Below are positions 12,501-27,300 of a stretch of 64,000 nucleotides of DNA, in pieces. The stretch is from assembly GCF_028389875.1 (NCBI RefSeq), contig NC_084663.1, positions 215,536,876 to 215,600,875 of the forward strand. Direction: 5' to 3'. Position 1 is the first letter of the stretch; every line of letters starts with the position of its first letter. This DNA comes from Rhea pennata (lineage: Eukaryota > Chordata > Aves > Rheiformes > Rheidae). The translations under genes and the position numbers were made by a program. The notes under the pieces were generated by a model. That model did no database searches. It had not been told where the DNA came from and worked only from the letters and a program-made list of their open reading frames with translations.

Positions 12501-15266
12501 CTACTTTGCAAAGACAGATGGCACTAGCTATACTTTTGAATAAAAGTGCCTCTGATTGACCGATCGCTCTCCCTTGAAGTGCTGAGAATGATCTGACTAT
12601 ATCAAATCTTCATAGTAAAGCTTGGGAGTTAATTCCATACCTCCTGGGGGCAGACTTTTACTGATTAATAGTCACAGCATGTAAATTGGGTGTCTAAAGG
12701 AGGTTATGTTGATTTTGGTTTTGTCTTTTCTTAAAGATGATGAGATAGAAAAAGAATAATTCTCTAATGCTTCCCCGCAACTATTCTCTTTAAGGGTTCC
12801 CTAATTGGTGGTTTGCAAGTGCAAGTTTCTAGTTAGTGCAAATTTCACAATTACTGAGCAAAACACTAAAAGCTGGATCTGAAGTTGTCTGCATCAATAT
12901 ACACCTTCTCCAGAAAACATGTACCTGTTTTTTTTCTTCCCACATGCAGTTCCCTGGCCATAATACTATCAGTAATGTGATTACACTCGCTCATGAGATG
13001 GGCCACAGTTTAGGTTTCAACCATGATGACAGCAAACAATTTCACGACAAACCCTGTTACTGCAACTGCACTCATAAAGGATGCATCATGCGAACATCAC
13101 CAGGGTAAGTGCAGCTTGCTTTTCACTACATCACTTTGGATGAGATTCAGCTCACTGCTGTCAGTCATCTATTTCTGAGCCAGCTGCTCTACACTCCCCG
13201 TGTGTCTGTACGTGGTTTTATCCTGATTTTGAAAACTTGGGCCCTTTTCTTTATAAGAGACTTTATAAGAGACTAATTAAACCTCCATGAAAATGTAATT
13301 TACTTGAGAACTGGAAGTCTCCTACCAAACTTGTGTTTGCTCTCAATTGAAGTAGCCATTTTGCTGGGGTCATCAGCAGTCCTTATGACTTGTGATGGTT
13401 GCTCCTATCTCCTCCACCTGGAAGCCAACTCCTTGGTGGCTTCAAGGTGATGGAAAACCCAGCACACCACAGCTGGGGTGAACACTTCAGTAAGTCAGAG
13501 AATTGCATTTCATGGCTCTCTAACCCTTCAGCCTTTACTGTTATCCATTCGAATAGCAACATTATTGCCTTAACATACTGATTAAATGAATCTGTTTCCA
13601 GACCTCTGACTTTAGACAGCATTTCTTCCAGAATTCCTATATGCAGATTACTTGACATGTTCAGTAAATAGTGTGACTCTTGCTTCCACTTGGATTGCAG
13701 TAATTTCCATATCCATTGGAATATCCAGTATTTTCCTATGTATATTCCTGGCAATTCTATTTCTGACTCATCCATCCTTGACATCTGTTACTGCTTCTGA
13801 CCTATCCCATTATGTCAATTCTTGCTCCTAATCAATCTTGTCTAAGCATACGTCACCATTCACCATCACAAATTTACTCACCAATATAGTGTTGCAAGAG
13901 AAAATAGGAGTGAGGAAAGGCTTAGTCCCCCTAAAACTTCACATTCCTGTTTGCTAGCTGATCTACCTGTTGTCCTTTGAGCCCACCAATCATATGTATA
14001 TGGTATGGTTATATATAATTAGTATTTTTATTTTCCTACAGCTCGTGCTTTGCATTCAGTAACTGCACTATGGGAGAATATTATGATCAAATAACAAGAA
14101 ACAATCTACCTTGTCTTCTCAACATACCATCTTTGAAACCATTTCTTTCTGATCACTGTGGCAATGGTGTCTTGGAAAAAGAGGAAGAATGTGACTGTGG
14201 CAACGATGAGGTTAGTAATTACCTATTTCACTGCAATCTACATTGTACAGTCATGTTATTAAAATTCTGGTGTTTTCTCAACTTTAAGCTCATTGAGTCA
14301 TGGGAAGGAGTCATCACTGAAGTGTCACCCATTCAGATGAGCTCAGTGGTTTTCACTTCTGTTGACTCCTCTGAAGTGGGAGTTTACCCCAAAATGATGC
14401 CATTTATTTCCAAAATACACATTATTTGTGCAAACATATGCAGAGCATATCTGGAAATAAATTCAGGTTTTTCTGCATAACTATGGAGAGACCTTTTGTA
14501 GCAGACTCTATGTAGACCAAATGGTGAGTCCATGCTGCAGAGGTACTCTGTTTGCAAGTATCCGATAAGGAGTCAGTTAGGCGTGGAAGAGCAGCTCTAT
14601 TACTAGCACAGAAGCAAGATTTCTCCATATCTTGTCCAAATTGGAAGGTGATTTTCTTCTGGTTGTGCTAACGCCCATAAGAATAAAGGGTTTGAAGAAA
14701 ATAAAAGTATTTGAGAAGCGCTGTGGCCAAAGCAGGAGATTCCATAGAAAGACAAGCTGCTCTACCTACAAATTATTTCCACTTGCCATATTTCCACCTT
14801 CTTATCTAGTTATTCTATTTCTTTTCTTTCTTCTATTATATTTACCCTGAAGTCAGTGGAAGGATTTTGTAGGAGTGCTTTAAAGAGCATTCTTGAATGT
14901 TTTTATCTTCACAGCTGTAATTCTAGGAACCATGCAGCTATGACACTCAAGAAAGTTTGAGTTTCCCAGTAGGATTTCTTGTTTGCATTTTGTTACTGTG
15001 CAAAGCCGAAAACTGTAACTTTTTCAAAATTTAGCCTTTATACTGATGTTTCCCACATGAGAGATTTGCACATATATTATATTCATGCTTAACTTGAACA
15101 TCCTTCACTTTGCTGGTAAAAAGGGTCGACTGTTTTTAAAAATTATTTTAGGAAAAAGTACACAGCCTTCAGCCCCCCAATTCTCTCTGATAGCTTGTCC
15201 CCTGACTTCTACTCTTCATTGGCTAGTCCAGCTTAACAGCTTAAAGTTTGTTAGTGGCTTGTGCAA

Positions 15267-15303
<37 letters not shown>

Positions 15304-18300
15304 TAGTGAGCATATTCATACAGAAAATAGCTAGGAACAAGAATTTAGTAAGAAGATAGGACAGACTGCAATGGTCAAGCACACTGCTCCACCACCCAAG
15401 TGCACTGACCAGGAGCTTGCTTACACACAACCAGGCCCCTTTATCTCCTCCTCCTATTTTCCCTTGCTTGTCCCTCCCCAGTCCACTCTATCTCTCCTTT
15501 TTCCTGCCCTTGGTCTTTCTCCTAACCATCCCATAGAAAGCTTTGTACTTCCCCTAAATCCCCTTAAAACAACCCACAATAAGTTTTAAATAGTCCTACA
15601 TTCTCTCTCAAAGTTTGGTCTTTCCAGGAAACTCGTGATCTTTTTTTTTCCCCTTCTTATTAGTTACCAAGTTCTGGTTGAACCTCCTCAAGGTTACACT
15701 TGAGCAGTTCCTGCATTGGCCCATCCATCAGTGTCCTGAGAGCTCGGGTCTTTGCTAATGTATTTGTTAGCTTTTGTGCATCTGTGTGACGATGAATTTA
15801 TTACTGTTCCTGTCTCGTCTGACTTCTGTACTGAAAAGCCATTAACCAGCTATCCTTACAAAGCAGATATCCTTACGTTCCAGATATCCTTAAAATTATA
15901 GTAATTAATCTGTTCATGTGACAATGTTCAGAGTCCATCAGCTCTAATACTTGAGTGATTTGGGATTAAGGATGTCGAAAAATGGTGGATTACTGTTGAA
16001 AGAATTGGAGAGTTGAAGGGGAAAGAAGGAAATTAGGAAAGAAGGCAAAAATGATAGAAGGGGAGATCAACCTTTTCTGTTGTGCTCAAAATGATTTCTA
16101 AGTACTTTGGAGATACTAATTAATCTACTTTAGGAGCACCACTGTGAAGCTGGTAGGCTGGCTGATTAGCAGAGAATATGAGATGGAAGCATTAGTATTG
16201 AGAGAAAAAGATGAATTGTTTTAAGGGTGTCTACTGTCTTTGAATACCTAACCATGAACACCCAAAGCCTGATTGTTTCACTGATGTTGTGCACTTGATG
16301 CACAAAATATCCTGGACAAGGGAGATATTGGGGTCAGAAGCTGAGCACTTGTGAAGCAAACAACTAATGAATTGGCATTTCTACAGTTCTCAAGTGAAGT
16401 GACTTGGCACTATCATATGCAAAATCCATGCTGAAGCTTTAAATTAAGTCTATTCTAAAGCACAGACACCAGCCCATAGGGGCCCTGTGTAAGGCTTACT
16501 GCACACATGCCATCAGTATTTCCCTTTGATGCAGAACTTCCAGAAAAAAACAGACTTATGGTGGAATTTGAAGAGTGACAGAAAACGGCAGATTTCTTAT
16601 TTTTGTTAATCTCCTTTAATTCTGTGTTTCTTAATCTAAATAAAACGATCTTCAGGGACAGCTACCCCAATAAGAAATGCTAATACTGAGATGGTGTGGC
16701 ATTATTTACTTGCAGGCATGCCTCCGAGAAGGTTGCTGCCTCTCCTCCACCTGCCTACTCGCACATGGGGCCGCTTGCTACAGAGGAGAATGTTGTCACA
16801 AATGTCAGGTAAGTGCAAAACTGCTGTGTACTATAGGGTAAACCAAGGACCTAATTGCTTTCCAAAGCTATTAGTTAGGTGCTATAATGCTTCTTGTCCC
16901 CTTGTTCACTGGCCCTTTAGGCCTTCCACCAGTCATTACACTTTGTTTTTCTTCGTCATAGACTTTTGGTGGCATTCCCTAAAATTTTCCCATGTAGGTA
17001 CCTTGGGCTAGTCTTTCTGAAAACAATTCCATTCAAAACCTGTTTGTGGGGTTTTTTTGTTTGTTTGTTTGTTTTTACAGTTTCAGCCAGCAGGAAAAGT
17101 ATGTAGAGACATTAGAAACGCATGTGATCTTCCAGAGTACTGTAATGGGACTTCAGACATCTGCCCCATAGATGTATTTAAGCAAGACGGAACCCCGTGC
17201 AGTGACAACGACCGCTGCTATGAAGGGGATTGCCACAACCTCGAGATACAATGCAAAGCTTTATTTGGCAAAGGCAAGCTATGTTATTCTTAGAATTGTC
17301 ATACCATCTGCAATTAGCTCTCTCCTTAAGATAATAATTAGTCATGTATCGCCTCTCATCACCTCTTCCTTTGCTTTGAAGAAGTCTGTTTTTTCCACAG
17401 TCTCTGAAGATGCGTTGTTTACACTTTGTAAGGAGGTCAATCTTAGCTATCTGGACCAGTTGCTTAAGAAAAAAAATTACTTGCATGATACTACAAAATA
17501 CTTCTAAAACACCCAATGATTTTATAACAGTAGTTCTATAACAATATATATGTATAGATACATATTATAATATAATATAGATGCATGAACAACAGGGTAA
17601 CAAAAAAGTGGTTTTCTCTGCAGTTGTTGCAGTGCTGTTCAGGAACACCCTGTTCCCAGCGTGCCCATGCCTCGCACATGGACACCGGTCAGTACTGCCA
17701 ACTGGGGCTGCTCTGTGCTCTGCATACCCCTCTATGCCCATCCTCAGAGGCATAAAAGGCAATAGCAGATTTAGCCACCCTCATCCCTTTGCCACTACAG
17801 TGTCCCCGAAATAAATGTGTGCTGGAGACAATCTCTAGGCCATTGAGGTCTGTCTCATGCCTTTGAAAGCAACACCACCACATAATCTGTTCATCTGAAT
17901 TTCTCCCTGCTCATACTTCAAGCATGGAAGTGATTTTTCTCAATGGCTTGCCCACGTCTTCTTTGAAGTTATTTCAGTTCTGTACAAAATACCAAATTTC
18001 CCCAGCATAGGTGTTCGTACACTGTGGAGTGGAAGATTGGAATTACACTGATTGTAGTAAAGCCCATCAGGATTTGAGTCTTAGGTCTCCTTAAGACCAT
18101 GTGAAAGTCAAGTAAAAGTAAAGTAAACCATCTTCAAGTCAAGTAAAGGTAAAGTAAAACCACTTTCCTCTGTGTTCCATCACATTTATGAAAAGTTTTG
18201 AGTCCCTGAGAACCCATAATCCTTGCAGATTAAGGTGGTAGCATTTGTCATGAAGGTCCTTGCTGGTAAAGGCAGGAGTATTGATAAGGCAGAATATTTT

Positions 18301-21300
18301 TATCATCATTGTGACACAGAGCACTTAAGGTTAACTGTCACAAGAACAGTCACTTGGTGCTGATGTAGCCAAGACATTGACCTCAGCCATCTCTGCAGGA
18401 TGACTATGAAATCTGGCTGTTGATTTTACTCCGAAAACATTATTCTGGATACTTGAAAATTTGTAAGAAGGCCTGATGGAGTCATGTATTGACCACAGAC
18501 TCTTCATCTTTTTCCTTAGAACTCTGTTACTCTTACACAGCACTCAGTAAGAACAAAGACGTTCTGAAAAATCTAGTAATTCCTTGGGATAGAAATGGTT
18601 CTGCCTTACTGAAATCCACACCTGTGAGCTATTTTTACTGTCTGACAATAATCAGTGCTGTTAAAACTGAATATAATGGTGGTGATTCTGGTTTCAGGCT
18701 AAATTTAAGAGATGCTGACTTGTGTTATACAGCAGGTTAGAATTATAGAAAAAGGGTAAGTCTGGAAAGGATTTCAGGTCTTCAATCTAATTTTCTGCTC
18801 CAGGTTGTTTGGATAATTAGCACAGTCCATTCTGACCTGATAAATAGTTGAGCTCCTGGTGGCAAAGCTGTTCATTTAGTCACTTCGTTCTAACACTGAT
18901 TATTCTGGTCTGAAGAAGAACAGGGAAAAAAGTGTACACAATACATGGCAGGCGAAATGTAAGCAGAAAATTAAGAGGACTGGAAAGGAATTTAAAGAGT
19001 CAAGGATAGGATGCTCAAACTAAAGAGACACTAGAGAGGACCCTGGGAACTGCAGAGCAGGGAGTTCAATTTCCAGCCACAGCAGGAAGGCAGAGTCTAT
19101 GACCAAGAGCAAGGTCAGACAGCTCACCACTATACCACTATCTGAAATCACCAGCTCAATGTGAGTGGTAGCCAAAAACAAACAAACAAACAAAAAAATC
19201 AAAAAAACATTGCTGTACTGTTGAGAATATGACACAGGGCATCAGTTTGTTGCTATATAAACCATGCTGAACATACAACTTGTTTGCTGGGTATTATTCT
19301 GCTGTTTACATTCCAGGAAAGATGTGGTAGAGTTAGAAAAAGTCTAGAGACAGCCAATTAGAATGGGGAAGGGGAGGGGAGAACTGCCTTACAAAGAGAG
19401 ATGCTGAGAGAGAAACTAAAAATGCTGGCACTTTGGTTTGGAAAAGGCTGAGGGAGATGTGATTGTGTTTACAAAACCCTGAAGGCAGTGGATGAGGCAA
19501 ATGAAAAATGGAGAGCCACCAACCACCATAATGCTACAACCTGGGAACACTCCCCAAAATTAGTAGGAGATTAGTTTAAAACAGAAAAAAAAAATGTAGC
19601 AAAAAATGACTCTCTGGAACTTGCTGCTGCATGAGGTTGTGAAGACAGACATGACCAGAAGGTCAAAGAAGAACTTGACAAACTCATGGACAGCAGGTCC
19701 GTAAACACATGCTGAAGGGACTGTGCAGGGACTGGTATCTCTAATACTTTGCATGTTCTCCTTAAATAACATATCCTACTGTACCATCAGAGAGCATTGG
19801 TTTGACCCAGTAGGACATTTCTTAGAGTGTATCCTTTCTCTTGTGCTTCTTTGTTGTTTAAAAGATGTTCAAAGCCCAGATTAGAAACTTTGAGGGTGAC
19901 AATGGAAGGGGGATTGAAGATTTTTTGTAAACAACTTGGAAAAACCTCCCTGCCTTTTTCTTCTTCAGCACATGGAGATCAGAAATTTTCTTTCAAATTG
20001 AAATGGAAGGAATGACATGAGACTTGGAAATTTTCTCTGTCACGTTTCTACAGTTCATTAGGACTTGATGACAGAAAGATCATTCAAAAATCAGCAAAAA
20101 GGATCAGGTTGGGTGCTCTTAGTCCTTTTCTTCCCATGAACACCTCGCTTTGCTCTCTCGTTCTGCAGCTGCCCACCGTGCTCCGCTGAGCTGCTTCAGG
20201 GAAGTGAATGTTCGAGGCGACCGATGTGGCAACTGTGGCTGGAATGGGACATATTACACTAAATGTTTAGAAGAGTAAGTGGTGGTTGCTGTTACTAAGA
20301 GTATGAAAGTACGTAGTATCCAGAAGCCAGGCAGGACTGGGGCACCATTCTTGCAGGTGCTGTGAAAGGCAAAAAAACCAGAACACTGCTTCTAAGAGCT
20401 TTTCAGCCTGAAATACTTTTGTTGGGACTAATCCCAATAGAGAAGCAAAAGGAAAAAATAGGATCAGTAAAAGAAGCACAGCTTTTTGCACAACTTGGAG
20501 GCTCTGCTAGGCTTTTCTGTTTAGTTTTCATAGAGGAAGAGTGATGCACAAACACTACAGAGAGCCTACCTGTGTACCACTCAAAGTATGGAAGGAAAGC
20601 AGAGGGCAATAGGAGGAATTTGAGGTAGCCTTTTTCAGGATAGTTTCTTTTTACAGTTGACTTCAACTCAGAACGTTAAGTGAAGATAGTTCTCTTTTTA
20701 CAAAAAAAATACAGAATTTTCTTCTATGCCTGTCCAAAAGAGCCTTAAAACTTCCTATCTGCAAGAGAAAAGAAGAAAACTACGATGTTTATCTTCTCTT
20801 TCAACATTAATAGAAGATCAGAGCATGATTCTTCCCAGTTTCTTCTCCCTCAATAAGGGGTTACCTCATCATTTGGCCAGGGCTGGGTTTTCCCATTCCA
20901 TTAGACAACTGTTTCTCTTTTTTTTTCCTTCAGAATTAATTTCTTTTGTGTTGCTGCCAGGGGCTTATTTGCCAGTCAGTATGTTTTGACAGACACCTCC
21001 AGAGCCCTTTTGTAGAGAGCACAGTCCCTCAGTCTTTGCTCTCACCATTCTCCAAACCCTCCTCTACAGTCCCATCCTGTGACCAGAACGTGTTCAGAAT
21101 CACGCACATTTGAGTGTGGATATGGATAATCATCAAAGTAAAGAGGGAGGTTTACCAAGACCTTGGAGATTTCCTGTCTCTGTGCACATTAAGAGTCACC
21201 CAAAATACGCAATTACTTGCACCTAACCTTTTTTTCATGATTGCAGTTCACCAAGGCAGTGCTGTTATTAGAGTAGATACCAGGATGCAATTCAGAAGTC

Positions 21301-24300
21301 AAGTTTATTCCCTGCATCCCTACTAAGCAGTACACAGGTGGCACTTCATTTGCACCATCTCTGGCCATAGAGATGAGTTTCTGAATGAATTGTAGCCAAT
21401 CCTTCCTTGCAAAAATATCAGTATTCCTCATACAACATAAGGAATGAGCAAAACACATGAAAAGTGAGGGTCAGATATACAGATGGAAATGTCTCTGCAA
21501 CTTCTGGGACAGACACACTAAGGAGTTGTGTCTATACAGTCCCAGACACTGAGGACAACTGGCATAAAACAGTCTGCATCAATGCTAGTCAAGCATCTCA
21601 ACCTCTGAAAAGGGTTGGCTGCCTGCAAATTGCCTAAAAGGACTGACCCTGGACAGCTCTAACCGCAGAATTGTTCTGAGAGTGCAGGCTAGAATTGGTC
21701 AAATTTGTACCAGGGTGCTCAGATAGGCTTGTTTTTCTATCCCAGGAACGTCCTGTGTGGAAGAGTGCAGTGTGTTAATATTAAAAGAATACCGGTCAGG
21801 AAAGACGGCGAGACCGTGGTTCAGACTACCGTGAACAATCACTTATGTTGGGGACTGGAATTTCATCTGGCTTCGGACACGTTTGATGTTGGATCAGTGA
21901 AAGACGGCACATCGTGTGGTAGAAACAAGGTACCCTTAGAAAGCTAAAAGGATATGAGAGTAGTACAAGACAGAGATTAAATGGAGGGATTTTGTTCCTA
22001 AAAAATTCTTGATCTCAGATATAAGACTCAAAGTGCCTCCTCTTAAAGCCGCCGTTAGCTGCCGAAAACAGCAGCACATTGTCTTCTTCTTTTTCTTGAA
22101 CTGAGTGGCTACGGCAACAGTTGCTATTTTTTCTGTTAGAAGGGAGGAGTGGTAGATTTTCTTCCTCTTTTAAAGCTCCTAACCAAAGTCAAAGTTTATT
22201 TGTTATGCATATGAATTTTAAATGTTTTTTCCAAGAATAGGATTCACTTCCCTTTGATCTATGCAGTAGACCAAATTCTGTTCAAGGAGGTGACGTATTA
22301 AAGTATCTGTTTCCTGCTATTATATGGGAGCAAAAAAATAATTCTAAGAAAAATAGAGGTGCTGAGTTACACCAAAAGGGATTTGAAGGAGCTCTTGAGT
22401 TTTGATTTCATTAGAGTTCTCCTTCCAGGAGAGGTAGGTCTCACACCACCAGTGCGAACGTTCATTCCCAAAATAACTCACTTGGAAAGCAAGAAGTTGA
22501 AAATATATTTCCTCCTTTCTCCTCTTGTCCAGAGGAGATACTTTTGTGTCTCCTAGAGCTATGAAGATACTACAATTATTCCAAGTTGAGCAAACAAAAA
22601 ACTTTCTGTAGTCCCAAGGTCTTGTTCATTATCCATGGACTGGAAAGGACAAGACAGGAGTTCCTGAGCCCCAAATTGCCAGGAATCGGGAGAGCACGCT
22701 GGGGAAATAGTGTTGGAAATACAGAAAATAAGAATGATTGTGCGCGGTCAGTCTAAGAGCCTGTGCAGCCCAGAACCCTCCTCCAGCTTTCAGCAGATAC
22801 CTACGGAAGCTTCAGAACAGAGCAGTCACATGGGATACTGCAATCCAATATTGGTACAACCTTAATTATTTTCAGCACCAACTATTCAGCTCCTGAGCTA
22901 GAAGTCATTTCTGCTCATTGTGTAACCCTCAGTGAGTTTGTCCAATCTCTCAATTTTTTCCAGGTACCACTTAAATTTATTTCTTAACCCACTAGGCAGT
23001 TTCTCGCTATTTTTATATTATTCACCATAAGTATTCTTTCCTAATTGCTGTCATTTTATCATTTTACTCATATAAATGCCTGATTTTGCAGATATGTTTA
23101 AATAGGACATGTGTCAGCACAACATATCTCAACTATGATTGTACAGAGAAAAAATGCAGTGGCAGAGGGGTAAGTAGAAAATACTTAAATATCCTTTGAA
23201 AAGTAGAATATATAAAGTGTAAATTTGCATGTAGGATCTCAAACGCAATGTTAGAAGCTCAGAATGGTGCATGGTTCAGCAGCACAGTTTACTTTGTTGT
23301 TTGCCAGTGACTGCCCTCCCAAATTCTACTCCGACTGTCCCCAGCACTCTTAACAGCAGTGTTTGTTGGATACTCTTTTCCATTTTTCCCCTTGTTCCTC
23401 AAATAAAGTGAAAACCAACTTCCACATCATAGCTCTGCATCCTTCATTGCATCTGTTTGTGCTACTGAATTTAAATTAGCTGGAGTTGGAGAAAAAAACT
23501 AAAAAAAAATGCGTAACTTCACTTCCTTTGCAAATACTAAAGAAATGGCAGATTTCATACCACAGTGGCCGTGTTTATTCTTATGTAATATAAACATTTC
23601 AGATATTCATACTGACATAATTATTTCACATATGGAGTTTTTTTAATTTCACTTTCAGGTCATCTATTCTTTATATATAGATATTAATGTAGATGAGCAG
23701 AAAGAGTGTCTGGGTGCTAGCAGAGATGCTAAGGGAGAACACTGGGGAAGATCTACTATCACCTCTCCTGTATTTGTAATATACCTAAGAACTAGTAAGA
23801 AAAATTACTGTTTCCACCTGTGCTTCTGTTTTTTTGGCTTTATTTATGAAACTGATTGCTGGCAGACTGTCAGCCTGTAATTGGCAGGGTCAGAGGACTG
23901 CTTTTCTCCTTCTCTGTCACCAGCTGTAGGTGGTTGAGTCTATCAGAAGTTAATGTGCCTGGTAACATATTTCTCAATGCAGTTGGAATAAATATGTCTT
24001 TTTACTGACTCCAGAGAAAGGTTATGACCTTTCAAAAAATTCAAAAAATACATGCATATTTTGGGGGAAGCATTTCTCCAAGTAAAACACACATTCTTGA
24101 AATTAATAATTATTGTCCTGCATGACTTGAGAGGTAGAGCAAACAAGTGAAGAAAACTAGCCTCAACCTTGTCTCATGCCATAAAATAACAGAGACCTGG
24201 ACTAATAATAAATAACAGTCAAACAGCTGAGCAGCGTGTATAAAGGGTTAGAGAGGTTCACTCCCGCACTCCTCCCCAGTGCATGCCACTGAAGTAGCTT

Positions 24301-27300
24301 GGCCTCAGACCCACAAACCTAGAAGAAGCTCTGTAACCCCAGGGCACTTCTTCCATCTGCTTCTGGGCTTCCCCTCTCCAGTGCCCACACTGCCTCCCAG
24401 CTCCTCAGCCTCGCAGGCACAGCAGCTGCTCCTGCTGCCTCTAGGTGCTGCGAGGGAAGCTCAATTCCTCCTCCAGCAGTACTAGGTAGTAGAGCTGTGT
24501 CCAGGTCCCTCTGCACAAGGGTATCTGGCCTCAGATGCTGGGGCAGATGGTCCCAATGGCATGTTGGCTGTGGTGATTCTTCTCTTGAGCACTGCAGATT
24601 GCTGCTGCTTCCTGGGAGAGTCCTCTCCAGCAGAGATGTGGAGTTTCTCTTGGAGATCCAGCCCCAAGGTTGGGAGTCTACACATGGTCAGCCAAGTGGT
24701 ATCAGATTAAACTGGTCCACAGTGAGGACTGCTGGCAAAGCCTTGTGAGCATAACAGGGATCCCTTCTCCTCTGCTATCCCTTCAGATGGTCTGTGTGTG
24801 AGGCCACAGCCCATTGGTCTGTTAGGGACAGAGAGTGAGAACTGGGGAACACAGGAACTGAGTAATCTGGCCTGGATATGACAAATGGATGTATAACCAA
24901 GGGAGTCAGGATCTCTATCTTGTAGGAAAAGCCATGATTTTTGAATCACATAAAGGTGACAAAACAATTTTGGACAAACTTGTGAAATTACGTTGTCATG
25001 AGAGACATTCATATTATTCACAAGAGCAGGGTAGACTTGCAATTAATAAAGACTGCTAAAATTGCTTTCCAATTTTGAGATGAAAATGGTTTGAGAGATG
25101 CAAAAAGTACTCCTATCAAAGCTGGAAAAAAACATATAACCATCTTTAATCTTCTATATGCTGTCGTCTCTTCCCTGCTCTGTTCATAACATGTCTTTCA
25201 ACTGGGCCATCACTTCAAGGACAAGATGAGGCGATGGATCAAGAACTCCCAATGACCCTCAGTTGATTTAGTAGACATCTAATGATGCCATAAAGCCCAT
25301 GACAGCCTGTGACCCGAGGCACCAGTTTATCACCTTTACACAAAAGAAGTCAGATGTTGCCATAGTGGCAGCTAAAACACATGAAAAAAAAAAATCTTAG
25401 GCTATGGATTTCTTACAGCCTGTCTCTGCTGCCCCTGCCAATGACTCGTGTTGGCAGCTTTCTTGCTGGAGAAACACAGAGCCAGTGTATGACTTCTCTT
25501 TTCTTATGCCATAAAATATTCCTGTTTTCTTTTAGGTGTGTAACAATAAGAGAAATTGTCACTGTGATTTTGGGTGGGCCCCTCCTGACTGCAAACTGGA
25601 AGGATTTGGAGGCAGTACTGACAGTGGGCCACCTCCTTCTCTTGACCGTAAGTGCTGTAGAGTGGGACTGTTCTGCACATCTCACTGCTCTTCTTAGCTT
25701 TATGTTTTCTTGGTCAAGTTTAGTGATTCTCCATTTATCCTTTCATATCATACGACTTTGTTCACTCATATGACATCATTCAGGCTTCTCTTTCTCCCTT
25801 TCCACTTACTCACATCAGATATTTTTTCTCCAACCTTGTCGTCTTTTCACCATTTGAGTTGTGCTTGTCTTGCCTGAATCGCGTGAGACTGTTCTTAGGA
25901 CACCCATGTGGACTGCAGGTGCACTCCATAAAGCACAGGGACCCAACAGCAAACACAGTTCATTAAGATAGTTTATGAGCAGTGTCTTTTGAGCTCATCA
26001 AAACCCTCTTAAGTGAATCTTCCTCCCCTTCAACAGAGATCTCCAGCAGAGCTCCAATCCTGAATGGGACAGAACATAAATAAATATAATCCTGGTGCCT
26101 TTATGAGAGGTACACTTCTGCCTTCCTAAATCACACAGACATGGTGGGATAGCTCCCATGACTGGAATGCTGCCATGGATGGCTATGTGCTTTTTAGGAG
26201 AGACAGGCCAGGAAGGTGAGGTGGTGGAGTTGCTCTTTATGTGAGAGAGCAACTGGAATGCATCGAGCTCTGCCTAGGCGGGGAGGAGGAGGAGGCAGTT
26301 GAGAGCTTATGGGTAAAGATCAAAGGGCAGGCTGACATGGGGTACTGTTGTGGGTGTCTACTACAGGCCAGCTGACCAGGGAGAGAAAGTCAATGAGGCC
26401 TTCTATAGACAGCTGGAGGTAGCCTCACCATCACAGGCCCTGGTTCTCATGGGGGACTTCAGCCACCCTGATATCTGCTGGAGGGACTACACAGCAAGGC
26501 ACAAGCAGTCCAGGAGGCTCCTGCAATGCACTGATGACAACTTCTTGTCACAAATGGTGGAGGAGCCTATGAGGAAGGGTGTCCTGCTGGACCTTGTCCT
26601 TACCAACAGAGAGGGACTGGTTAGAGATGTGAAGGGTGGGGGCAGCCTTGGCTGCAGTGACCACGAGATGGTGGAGTTCAGGATCCGGCAGGAAAGAAGT
26701 AAGGCAACAAGCAGGATTGCAACCCTGGACTTCAGGAGAGCGGACTTTGGGCTCTTCAGAGACCTAATTGGTGGAGTCTCATGGGTTAAGGCCCTAGAAG
26801 GAAGGGGGGGTCCAAGAGAGCTGGCTAATATTCAAACATCACTTCCTCCAAGCTCAAGAGCGGTGCATCCCTATGAGTAAGAAGTGCAGCAAAGGGGGCA
26901 GGAGACCTGCCTGGGTGAGCAAGGAGCTCCTGGCCAAATTCAGTCAGAAGAAGAAAGTACACAGACTGTTAAAGAGGGGGCAGGCTACTTGGGAGAATTA
27001 TAGGACTGCAGTCAAAGTATGTAGAGATGCGGCGCAGAAGGCTAAGGCCCTGTTGGAATTGAGTCTTGCAAGGGATGTTAAGGACAACAGGAAGGGCTTC
27101 TTCAAACACATCAGCAGCAGGAAGAGAACTAGGGAAAATGTGGGCCCGCTACTGAATGGGGTGGGGGCCCTGGTGACAAGGGATGCAGAGAAGGCAGAAT
27201 TACTGAATGCCTTCTGTGCTTCAGTCTTCACTGCTGAGGGCAGCCCCCAGGAATCCTGCAGCCTGGATGTGAGGGAGAAAGTCTGGAGAAGGGAAGACTT

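Noticed and set aside
13383..13784. 133-codon minus-strand open frame
   Set aside because: It lies in an ADAM intron, has no recognisable domain and is within the length expected by chance.
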